Shown here: piece by piece, positions 44,651 to 51,125 of the stretch
Layout: each line of letters starts with the position of its first letter
Numbering within the stretch: the stretch's first letter is position 1
Assembly: GCA_020638955.1 (NCBI GenBank)
Contig: JACKHO010000006.1
Span: 372,001 to 436,000, forward strand
Length of the DNA: 64,000 bases
Direction of reading: 5' to 3'
DNA from: Planctomycetaceae bacterium
GTDB lineage: Bacteria; Planctomycetota; Planctomycetia; Planctomycetales; Planctomycetaceae
Position numbers and translations under genes: made by a program
The notes under the pieces: model-generated
What the model was told of the DNA's origin: nothing
Databases searched by the model: none
What the model saw: the letters and a program-made list of their open reading frames with translations, nothing else

Positions 44651-45577
44651 CTACAGCCCCAACCTTCTGGCAAGAGCCGCAGCACGGCGGACAACCTCTT
44701 GGTACTCCTGAAAGTCCGTGACAGTCTCAACCAGCTTCTCCACTGACCAGCGTTCTTCTTCGATTCCGATCTGCTGTGCTGGCGTCGGTGTCAGTTTCCC
44801 GCTCGTTCCCTTCTCGCGAAGTCTCCAGCAAAAGTTGTAATAGGCCACGTGCAATGAAATCGCGGCCCGAAGGTTCTCGACCTTCTTGGAGAATCCCAAC
44901 GACAAACGGGTGAACCGCTTCAGGAATGTGCGGATCGTGAGGTTGTGGCGTTCGATGTGGCTCGTGCAAATGGACCGGTCACTCTCGACATTCTTTATGT
45001 TTATCCGCGTCGCACGTGTCATCTCAGGAGGGGCGTAGCGTCCGACAGCAGGGTCGCGGTAGTTCTTTATGAGAACGCCGTGACGGACTTCGCCTCGAAA
45101 TGCAGTCTCGATGGTCGGGACATAGCTTGGCCAGCCGTCCGTGCTGACCTGTGGCCGCTGGTTGCCCATTGTGTCCGGGGCGCGATGCAACCGGCCTTCC
45201 AAGTCGTCGACAAAGTCTTTCGTCGTCGCGAAGGTACGCTTGCCGAGCCGGTATGAGGCAATCAGCTTGGTCGTCGTGTCGATCCCGAGGAACAAATACT
45301 GGCTCCCCTTCTCGCCTTCACGCTTTTCCCGATGGGTCAACTTGGACTCTTTCTTACCGACAAACGTCCAGATTTCGTCCATCTGAACGTGTTCGAGGGG
45401 CAGGTTGTTGAGCCGGGCGTCCAAATACTCTTCGCAGGCATTCCCGAACCGAACGAGCACTTTCATTACGGTATTGCGTGACGCACCCGTGATACGCTCG
45501 ATACTGCGAATCGAGTTGCCCTCCACCAAACACCGGATAATCGCAAGAGTCTTTTCCTCTGAAAGAACATTAGCCAT
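44651..45577 (-). CDS. IS1-like DDE transposase, module B
   Basis: 308 aa. Helix-turn-helix (GNSIRSIERITGASRNTVMK), then D67 (MDEIWTF), D147 (STDGWPSY) and E209 (HIERHN) at the same positions as in module A. It is very similar to the copy at 47903 and clearly less so to 40406. C-terminal tail ends ALARRLGL. Full length with an intact triad. Divergent from the RHH gene at 45775 across a 197-bp gap that holds the structured leader. Confidence 0.88.
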   Translation of the reverse strand: MANVLSEEKTLAIIRCLVEGNSIRSIERITGASRNTVMKVLVRFGNACEEYLDARLNNLPLEHVQMDEIWTFVGKKESKLTHREKREGEKGSQYLFLGIDTTTKLIASYRLGKRTFATTKDFVDDLEGRLHRAPDTMGNQRPQVSTDGWPSYVPTIETAFRGEVRHGVLIKNYRDPAVGRYAPPEMTRATRINIKNVESDRSICTSHIERHNLTIRTFLKRFTRLSLGFSKKVENLRAAISLHVAYYNFCWRLREKGTSGKLTPTPAQQIGIEEERWSVEKLVETVTDFQEYQEVVRRAAALARRLGL

Positions 45578-45698
45578 CGTTTTCGCCTATGCGTTGTGGC
45601 GAAACGAGGTAGAATGCAGTTGTCTAGGCGGCATTCTGGCGGTTTCGCCGGTTGTCGTTTGCCCGGATTGGTTACAGCCAGTCCGGGCTTTTTTGTAC
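45578..45698 (-). promoter_or_regulatory. Structured leader of transposase B; terminator in the plus direction
   Basis: Plus-strand reading: GGCGAAAC (45598-45605) / GTTTCGCC (45642-45649) enclose AGAATGC (45611-45617) / GCATTCT (45631-45637), then GCCCGGA (45661-45667) / TCCGGGC (45682-45688) and TTTTTT. That is a textbook Rho-independent terminator on the strand opposite to the transposase. A transcript starting near the transposase ATG would be antisense to its leader. On the minus strand a TGGACA-N16-TATTAT pair upstream may be the transposase promoter. Confidence 0.65.
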
Positions 45699-45739
45699 CC
45701 CCAAATAATAGCTCGCCAAGAAATTCTGTCCACCCACAA

Positions 45740-45774
45740 TTGACAAGTTTTTTGGGTGGACGTAAAGTTTCCAC
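45740..45774 (+). promoter_or_regulatory. Leaderless promoter-operator of RHH gene B
   Basis: TTGACA (45740-45745), 17-bp spacer, TAAAGT (45763-45768), then 6 nt and the ATG at 45775. GTGGA (45756-45760) and TCCAC (45770-45774) form a palindrome over the -10 box. Boxes, spacing and palindrome are the same as in module A. Confidence 0.72.
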
Positions 45775-45975
45775 ATGAACGAGCAAGAGAGAAAGAGGGG
45801 TCGCCCTGCTACTGGAACGACCCCCAAGAGATATTTCCGTGCTGACGATGAACTGTGGAGCCAGATAGGCACCGCTGCCGAATTGTCTGGGGAGACGGTT
45901 TCGGAGTATTTGCGCCGCGTCCTCAGTGCAGACTCAGCGAGAGTCATCAAAAAGCAGGGAAAGCCCAAGGTTTGA
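45775..45975 (+). CDS. Ribbon-helix-helix protein of module B
   Basis: 66 aa, close to identical to the module A protein: GRPATGTTPKRYFRADDELW, then an amphipathic SGETVSEYLRRVLSADSARV. The pattern fits a CopG/Arc-type dimeric repressor. No ribosome site precedes the ATG, as expected for a leaderless mRNA. The 229-nt RNA element starts 22 bp after the stop. Confidence 0.8.
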   Translation: MNEQERKRGRPATGTTPKRYFRADDELWSQIGTAAELSGETVSEYLRRVLSADSARVIKKQGKPKV

Positions 45976-45997
45976 CCTTGGCAACGTCCGATGTCAT

Positions 45998-46226
45998 CGT
46001 ATGATGAGCCTGTACCCGCTAGTTCCGGTCATTGCCGGATACTGATTTCTCGGTAACTGAAACCAGAACCAAGGCGCGTACCTTCGACATAAGAACAACA
46101 TGATGTTGCCTCGCTGTTTGAGCCACTTTTGGATGCTCTGCCAAGAACGAATCCAAAAGTAGCTGTTTCGGGGCGACTGAACAGAAGCCGCTGACTTGCC
46201 CCGTGTGAGTTGGCGGCTTTCTTTAT
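45998..46226 (+). ncRNA. Structured RNA of module B (229 nt)
   Basis: Same plan as at 39745-39969 and 49263-49490. Variable stem: arms 46121-46134 and 46151-46164, 13 of 14 pairs, with a sequence unrelated to the other copies. Pseudoknot strand GGGGC (46170-46174) can pair with loop GCCCC (46198-46202). The terminal hairpin has GCCGC/GCGGC plus two G-T pairs and ACT/AGT, then TTTCTTTATG. Invariant block GGCGCGTACCTTCGAC is present. It follows the RHH gene and may be carried on the same transcript. Confidence 0.75.
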
Positions 46227-46394
46227 GCGCCAAGCAGCGGAAGAAGACAGAGCGCAGCCCCTGTCATAGGCGCGTGAGGTGCCGCACAGCAGTGCCAAGC
46301 GGCAAAGGCGGTTTAAGTAGCGTGTTGCCGCACGAATTGAGTACAAAGTTCCCCGGACACTGGAACTTTGAGCACTTACACCCTGACGCGCGCT

Positions 46395-46982
46395 ATGGCT
46401 AACAAGCGACAATTCCCACTTGGTGACCGTGGAGAGTCGTTCATGCAAGCCCTGGCTGGAGAGTCGGACCGGGGCATCGTCTTGGTTGCTGCGGAGTTTA
46501 TCAGCGACGCACTTGAGGAACTTTTGCGATCCCAGTTTTCGAAGAATGGTGTGTCAAAGAAGCTACAAGACAAGCTGCTCACTAGCGGCCCTACCGCCCC
46601 AGCATATTCTTTCGCAATGCGAACCAACTTTTGCTGGGCCTTTGGCCTAATCGGACGAAAGACATTCAACGCTCTTAACAGCTTGCGAGAAATACGCAAC
46701 AAGTGCGCACACATGACTCGGTTTTCGCTTCAAGACACACAAATCACTGATCACGTTCGCGTCCTCGACAACTACTTCGTAGACCGCATGGGCGACAAAT
46801 CGTCTACGTCAATCCCTAAAAACCGACATGGGCTTTCGCAAGTCTGGTCGGAGGCAGGCGAGGACGTTTCCAAATGCTCGCCACATCGAATGGCCATCTT
46901 GAACGGGTCGTACGTCCTATGGTTTATGATCTGGTTCCACCAAGACACGCTCAAACGGGGCTTTGAAACAGGCACCGTTTGA
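46395..46982 (+). CDS. MltR-like (mannitol repressor fold) protein
   Basis: 195 aa from the ATG at 46395; the frame is open to a TTG at 46368. DRGIVLVAAEFISDALEELL near the start and AFGLIGRKTFNALNSLREIR followed by NKCAH in the middle match the MltR family pattern. In E. coli MltR represses the mannitol operon, but island-borne relatives have unknown roles and no mannitol genes are here. The leader has a 9-bp hairpin CAAAGTTCC/GGAACTTTG (46344-46370). Confidence 0.65.
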   Translation: MANKRQFPLGDRGESFMQALAGESDRGIVLVAAEFISDALEELLRSQFSKNGVSKKLQDKLLTSGPTAPAYSFAMRTNFCWAFGLIGRKTFNALNSLREIRNKCAHMTRFSLQDTQITDHVRVLDNYFVDRMGDKSSTSIPKNRHGLSQVWSEAGEDVSKCSPHRMAILNGSYVLWFMIWFHQDTLKRGFETGTV

Positions 46983-47198
46983 CTACTCCACTTCATCTGC
47001 ATCGCTCTGACATTCTGCGTATTGGTACGCAATTAACTTCGCATCGTCCGAGAGCTCGCTCCAGACTTTCACCAACTCATCTGGAACAAACCGCTTCCAA
47101 TTCCAACCACTTGGGTGGTTGAAGTCCCAGATTTCATCAAGGTCTCGCACAGAGCCATTGACATCGAAGTACTCGATCAGCTTTTCCCTAACCGTCAT
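46983..47198 (-). CDS. 71-aa hypothetical protein
   Basis: Acidic, Trp-rich (DLDEIWDFNHPSGWNWKRFV) with a helical C-terminal half. Its stop abuts the stop of the MltR-like gene (convergent, no gap), a compact packing seen elsewhere in this island. No domain recognised. Confidence 0.5.
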   Translation of the reverse strand: MTVREKLIEYFDVNGSVRDLDEIWDFNHPSGWNWKRFVPDELVKVWSELSDDAKLIAYQYAECQSDADEVE

Positions 47199-47249
47199 TT
47201 CACCACCACTTTCCCAAGGGCACCATCACACTGGTTCAAATCAAAATGC

Positions 47250-47276
47250 GACACTACCCGGTGCTTGGGTGGTGTC
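47250..47276 (+). repeat. Island hairpin P, copy 3
   Basis: GACACTACCC / GGGTGGTGTC around GGTGCTT, followed here by TCTTTAT. Same orientation as the other three copies. Confidence 0.8.
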
Positions 47277-47384
47277 TCTTTATGGCAGGCGGAATAAGTT
47301 GCCACCCTTGCTGCTGAGTGAATCGCCGGGGTCTGGTTGGTAGGATGGGAGCGTTACCACCACCAACCTTGAAGGGCAACTTCA

Positions 47385-47768
47385 ATGGAAAACTCTGATC
47401 AATCGTCCGTGTTTTCATTTGACAGGTTTCGCATCACAAATGAGTGTGAGCAACTTGCACTGTCTCAACTCGAAACGCACGTTCAGTTTGAAAGCGACGA
47501 CAGCAAGCGAAGTTACTTGCTGCACGAGATACCGAAAGGTGCCTTTGAGAAAGAAATTCTCCACTTCATGGACACGATTCCCGACAGGAACGATCAGGCG
47601 AAAGTGATTGGCACTATGGTTTCAATTTTCGTGTCAGTCCTAAAAGAAACGCAACCACTCGCCCGCACAATCCTTGGGGCAAAGGACTATCTCGACCGGC
47701 TTCCCTCCCAGTTGAAGACACTTGAGGGGCGGTATGTGGAGAGAATTGATATTGTTGACCAGAACTAG
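47385..47768 (+). CDS. 127-aa hypothetical protein
   Basis: Acidic, mostly helical (ECEQLALSQLETHVQFESDD, VIGTMVSIFVSVLKETQPLA). No membrane helix or known motif. Followed 31 bp later by the second 95-nt structured element. Function unknown. Confidence 0.5.
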   Translation: MENSDQSSVFSFDRFRITNECEQLALSQLETHVQFESDDSKRSYLLHEIPKGAFEKEILHFMDTIPDRNDQAKVIGTMVSIFVSVLKETQPLARTILGAKDYLDRLPSQLKTLEGRYVERIDIVDQN

Positions 47769-47799
47769 AGTATTGCCGATTACCAAATGTGACGCGCAT

Positions 47800-47893
47800 A
47801 ACAAAACTCCCGGTCAGCATGTGCCAACCGGGAGTTGCGTACGCTCGGGTTACCACACGCCAAGCTTGTTCGATTTCATTCTGACGTGTGGTT
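47800..47893 (-). ncRNA. Repeated 95-nt structured element, copy 2
   Basis: Minus-strand copy of the element at 42112-42202: CCACACG/CGTGTGG stem (47885-47891 and 47853-47859), the same TAACCCGAGCGTACGCA linker, and the ACTCCCGGT/ACCGGGAGT hairpin (47806-47814 at the 3' side) with TTTTG. It begins 10 bp after the transposase C stop on the same strand, so it may serve as that gene's 3' end. Confidence 0.65.
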
Positions 47894-47902
47894 GTGAAAT
47901 TT

Positions 47903-48832
47903 CTACAATAATCCAAGCTTTTTGGCAAGATTTCCCAGACGTTCCTGAAGCACCAAGTAGTCCTGATGTTCCATGACTGTGTCATACAGCTTCTCAATGG
48001 TCCACTTCTCTTCAGTGATTCCGATCTGTTCCGCTGGTGTTGGAGTCAGCTTGCCGCTGGTTCCCTTCTCGCGCAGTTTCCAGCAGAAGTTGTAATGGGC
48101 AACGTGAAGTGAGATTGCAGCACGCAGATTCTCAATCTTCTTCGAGAACCCCAGGGCGAGCCGCGTAAACCGTTTGAGGAACGTGCGGATCGTAAGGTTG
48201 TGGCGCTCCACATGTGACGTGCAGATGGACCGATCACTCTCGACGTTCTTTATGTTTATCCGCGTCGCACGGGTCAGTTCTGGGGGTGCGTAGCGACCGA
48301 CAGCCGGGTCTTTGTAGTTCTTTATCAGCACGCCGTGGCGGACTTCACCTTTGAACGCAGCCTCAATGGTCGGCACGTAGCTTTTCCATCCGTCTGTGCT
48401 TACCTGCGGGCGCTGGTTGCCAATGGTGTCAGGGGCTCTGTGCAACCGGCTCTCAAGATCGTTGACGAATGCCTTGGTTGTATTGTGGCTTCTCCGGCCC
48501 AAGCGGTACGAGGCAATCAGCTTGGTGCGTGTGTCGATCCCAAGAAACAGATATTGGCTACCAAGCTCACCGTCACGCTTCTCCCGGTTCGTCAGCTTGT
48601 TCTCTTTCTTTCCCACAAAGGTCCAGATTTCGTCCATCTGCACATGCTCTAGCGGAAGGTTCTTCAGGCGTGCGTCCAGGTAGTCACCACACGCATTACC
48701 CACTTTGAGCAGGACGTTCATCACAGCATTGCGAGACACGCCGGTGATGCGTTCCGTGCTGCGAATCGAGTTGCCTTCCACTAAACACCGTAGAACCGAC
48801 AGGATGCTTTCGCGACTTAAAACCTTCGACAT
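47903..48832 (-). CDS. IS1-like DDE transposase, module C
   Basis: 309 aa, closely related to module B throughout (YLFLGIDTRTKLIASYRLGR, RATRINIKNVESDRSICTSH). Acidic residues D67, D147 and E209 are intact. It lies divergent from the gene at 49039. The high similarity to module B, against clear differences in the neighbouring RHH gene, suggests that parts of the module can be exchanged. Confidence 0.88.
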   Translation of the reverse strand: MSKVLSRESILSVLRCLVEGNSIRSTERITGVSRNAVMNVLLKVGNACGDYLDARLKNLPLEHVQMDEIWTFVGKKENKLTNREKRDGELGSQYLFLGIDTRTKLIASYRLGRRSHNTTKAFVNDLESRLHRAPDTIGNQRPQVSTDGWKSYVPTIEAAFKGEVRHGVLIKNYKDPAVGRYAPPELTRATRINIKNVESDRSICTSHVERHNLTIRTFLKRFTRLALGFSKKIENLRAAISLHVAHYNFCWKLREKGTSGKLTPTPAEQIGITEEKWTIEKLYDTVMEHQDYLVLQERLGNLAKKLGLL

Positions 48833-48950
48833 CGTTTTCGCCTATGCGTTGGGGCGAAACGGTGTAGAATGCAGTTGCTTAGGCGGCATTCTGGCGGTTT
48901 CGCCAATTGTCGTTTGCCCGGGTTGGTTCCAGCCAATCCGGGTTTTTCTT
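48833..48950 (-). promoter_or_regulatory. Structured leader of transposase C; terminator in the plus direction
   Basis: Plus strand: GGCGAAAC/GTTTCGCC enclosing AGAATGC/GCATTCT as in module B, then CCCGGGTTGG...CCAATCCGGG (48917-48942) and TTTTTCTT. The last stem differs from module B in sequence yet still pairs, and again ends as a terminator opposite to the transposase. Confidence 0.62.
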
Positions 48951-49003
48951 GTCAACTTGAAACCAGTCTACGCAATTCAAGTGGCGGGTCAACAGATTCT
49001 CGC

Positions 49004-49038
49004 TTGATTTTTGGAAACTGTTTTCAAATAATCCCCGC
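49004..49038 (+). promoter_or_regulatory. Leaderless promoter of the module C small gene
   Basis: TTGATT (49004-49009), 17-bp spacer, AATAAT (49027-49032), 6 nt, then the ATG at 49039. The geometry equals modules A and B, but the palindrome is different: TTGGAAA-ctg-TTTTCAA (one mismatch) in the spacer, which fits the different protein it would serve. Confidence 0.62.
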
Positions 49039-49236
49039 ATGCCTACAGCAGCAGAAAGCACGCATGGAGGACGGCGCGAAGGCGCTGGCCGTAAACCCAA
49101 GCCGCCAGGTGAGCGAAGAGACAAGGTCTTTTCCATCAAACTGACGGCTGAAGAGAAGGGTTTGCTCGATGCAACAGACGCCCGCGAGTGGGCGCGTGAT
49201 GTGCTGCTGAAGGCTGCGAAGTCAAAAAAGAAGTAG
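49039..49236 (+). CDS. Small DNA-binding-type protein of module C
   Basis: 65 aa. Basic N-terminus GGRREGAGRKPKPPGERRD, then KVFSIKLTAEEKGLLDATDA and a C-terminal helix. It takes the place of the RHH protein of modules A and B but is not the same sequence; it may be a short RHH variant. No ribosome site, as for the sister genes. The 228-nt RNA element starts 26 bp after its stop. Confidence 0.65.
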   Translation: MPTAAESTHGGRREGAGRKPKPPGERRDKVFSIKLTAEEKGLLDATDAREWARDVLLKAAKSKKK

Positions 49237-49262
49237 AAGTATCGACATCTAGTCACAACAGG

Positions 49263-49490
49263 CGTATGATGAGCCTGTACCCGCTAGCTCCGGTCATGGC
49301 CGGAAACTGGTTTCTAGGTAACCGAAACCAGAACCACGGCGCGTACCTTCGACGCAAGAACAACATGACTGTTGCCCTCCATTTAGGGCTGTTTGCGGAG
49401 TCCGTCACGACTTTGATCCGCAAGTAGCCATTCCGGGGCGACTGAATAGAAGCCGCTGACTTGCCCCGTGTGAGTTGGCGGCTTTCTTTA
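49263..49490 (+). ncRNA. Structured RNA of module C (228 nt)
   Basis: CTGGTTTC/GAAACCAG hairpin near the start, invariant block GGCGCGTACCTTCGAC, then a variable stem with arms 49387-49399 and 49417-49429, all 13 positions paired (two as G-T). Pseudoknot strand GGGGC (49435-49439) with loop GCCCC (49463-49467); terminal hairpin GCCGCTGACT (49452-49461) / AGTTGGCGGC (49473-49482), then TTTCTTTA. It is conserved although the gene before it differs from modules A and B, so the RNA is kept for its own sake. Confidence 0.75.
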
Positions 49491-49539
49491 TGCGCCGAAC
49501 TCTAGCGACTGATTGACTAACATCAACATGCAGTTGACC

Positions 49540-49620
49540 TTGCGCACGCGCGAGCGCAAATGTTCGCGCAGCGCTCGCGCGAACAAAATGCGAACAATGC
49601 GCGAGCGCATGTTCGCGCGG
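49540..49620. repeat. Dense CG-rich palindromes at the 3' end of a hypothetical gene
   Basis: Overlapping inverted repeats of GCGCGAGCGC and TGTTCGCGC/GCGCGAACA, with four interleaved arms in 80 bp, directly after the stop of the gene at 49621. Many alternating purine-pyrimidine CG steps. Likely a strong transcript-end structure or a mobile palindrome. Confidence 0.6.
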
Positions 49621-50205
49621 CTACAGTTGCACCCGACCTTCTTTGCGTAGTCGGCGAATCGAAGCGAGCAGGCTTCTGGCCCGCTTTACGTCGCCTTCGG
49701 TGAGTTCCTCGGCAATCTGATTGAAAGATCGCCCATCGTCGGATTCAGAGTGAATGCGAACAACTAAGTCCACAATGTCAGGGTTGCGTGGGACACCTTT
49801 CGGGAACAACTTCTTTTGCATGTTCGCTTCATCATCGCTTCCGCCTGCCATTATCTCTAACATCTCAGCGATTGATGGTAGTGCCTCAAGTCCGAACTGT
49901 GGTTGCCAAATCCCCGAGTCAACTGGTGGAACATCGCTCCACTTAAGGTGTGAATACTTTGGCATGGTGCTACCGTACCGCTCCATGAAGACGTTGACAT
50001 GCTCCAGTGTTGTTGATCCGGGTACTGTCTCGCGAAGCCAGATTCTCAACTCCACAAACTCAACATCACTGAACGCACCATATTCGTCAAATGCACTGTA
50101 AAGCAGCTTCCCAGCCGAATCGAATTGATGCCTTCCAAGCTCGGCCTGTTCAGCCACGAACATTCGCAATCTACGTGCGATGAAGCGAATACCCTTTGCG
50201 TCCAT
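49621..50205 (-). CDS. Hypothetical protein
   Basis: 194 aa from the ATG at 50205 (a TTG at 50214 is also open). Helical start (GIRFIARRLRMFVAEQAELG), then FVELRIWLRETVPGSTTLEH, and a C-terminal EELTEGDVKRARSLLASIRR that looks like a small helix-turn-helix or coiled region. No family recognised. The gap upstream contains hairpins (GGACGA/TCGTCC near 50232-50276). Confidence 0.5.
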   Translation of the reverse strand: MDAKGIRFIARRLRMFVAEQAELGRHQFDSAGKLLYSAFDEYGAFSDVEFVELRIWLRETVPGSTTLEHVNVFMERYGSTMPKYSHLKWSDVPPVDSGIWQPQFGLEALPSIAEMLEIMAGGSDDEANMQKKLFPKGVPRNPDIVDLVVRIHSESDDGRSFNQIAEELTEGDVKRARSLLASIRRLRKEGRVQL

Positions 50206-50437
50206 TGTTCCCAACCTTGATGGAACCGGGTGGACGACTCAGGCGAAGTAAGGTTGGAACTTAACCTGAATCGTCCTTTGGGGTAGCTACTCCCCGACCG
50301 GTTCGAATTGTTGGGCATCATTTTGGGCTTGCGGGAAGTTGTCAGCAAGGCTGACTGCGTTGACAGTGACGGCCCAGGCCGAAATGCTACAGTGCTGAAA
50401 TACACGAGTGGGTGATGATTCACGTCCACCGATTCAT

Positions 50438-50480
50438 AAAAAAGAGCCGCTATTGGCTTTGGATACACCAATAGCGGCTC
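50438..50480 (-). terminator. Strong Rho-independent terminator
   Basis: GAGCCGCTATTGG / CCAATAGCGGCTC, a perfect 13-bp stem (50444-50480), followed on the minus strand by TTTTTT. It ends the structured stretch that lies at higher coordinates. Confidence 0.85.
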
Positions 50481-50873
50481 AAACCCAGTTGCGGACAGTC
50501 GTTGCTAATGCGCGGCGATTACTCCGCGAAACAACGACTGACAGACAACCGGCCCGAAGTTCCATGAAAAGCCTTCATGGATACGCCCACAGTCAACGGC
50601 GATGCGCCCAAGGGGGCCTCGCAACCGCATTGTGGTGCTCCGGGAAACCCCCTTTAATTTTTGGCAGGGGGCGGGTTTGTCAGCCGGACAGGGTGCCGTT
50701 TCGAAAGGAACGGAAGTGTGCTCACACGTGGGCAACGATGCTGCCCGTGAGTATTCACTAGCGAGCTGCACCCCTGTCTCGATGCGGTGGGGCCGGGATT
50801 GGACCCAGCGTCCAGCATCGTTGGATGCGGGACCGGTAACGCTCACCGCAGAGATCACTGTTTGCTCCGTCAT
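50438..50873 (-). ncRNA. Candidate long structured RNA (about 435 nt)
   Basis: The minus strand upstream of the terminator is packed with hairpins: CAGTCGTTG/CAACGACTG enclosing CGCGG/CCGCG (50497-50540), CCATGAA/TTCATGG, CTCAC/GTGAG enclosing GGGCA/TGCCC, and AGCGT/ACGCT enclosing TCC/GGA and GCATC/GATGC. A 122-codon open frame (MTEQTVISAVSV) starts at 50873 and spans the same stretch, so a protein gene is the alternative; its sequence looks like no family I know. The 5' end is unknown. No RNase P, tmRNA or SRP signature was found. Confidence 0.45.
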
Positions 50874-50919
50874 ATTGCCACCGGTTTCGACTGGCTGTTT
50901 ATGCGGGGCAGTATAAAAC

Positions 50920-50946
50920 GACACCACCCGGTGCTTGGGTGGTGTT
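50920..50946 (+). repeat. Island hairpin P, copy 4
   Basis: GACACCACCC / GGGTGGTGTT around GGTGCTT. Last copy, 180 bp before the FG-GAP gene at the right edge of the island; copy 1 stands at the left edge. Confidence 0.8.
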
Positions 50947-51125
50947 ACACTCTGACGATGCGATTTGGCGAGGCAATGTGTTGTAATCGTGTCCAAAGTA
51001 CGATGCTGCGAATTCGACGCCCCTGATACAGCCAATGCTTGACCCCGTTTTCTTAACTCCGATAACGTGCGTTTGCTGGGGCACAGGGCTCTGGATTACC
51101 TGCTCGACAAGCAACTGGACTGCGC

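Noticed and set aside
50281..50370. tRNA-like GGTTCGAAT at about 50304
   Set aside because: The flanking bases form no T-stem or acceptor stem, so it is not a tRNA.
39176..50946. CRISPR array
   Set aside because: The repeated hairpins are kilobases apart with genes between them; there are no regular spacers and no cas genes.
50505..51035. 176-codon open frame on the minus strand starting at 51035
   Set aside because: Its first third runs through hairpin P4 and has no start signals; only the part from 50873 could be a gene and is discussed with the candidate RNA.
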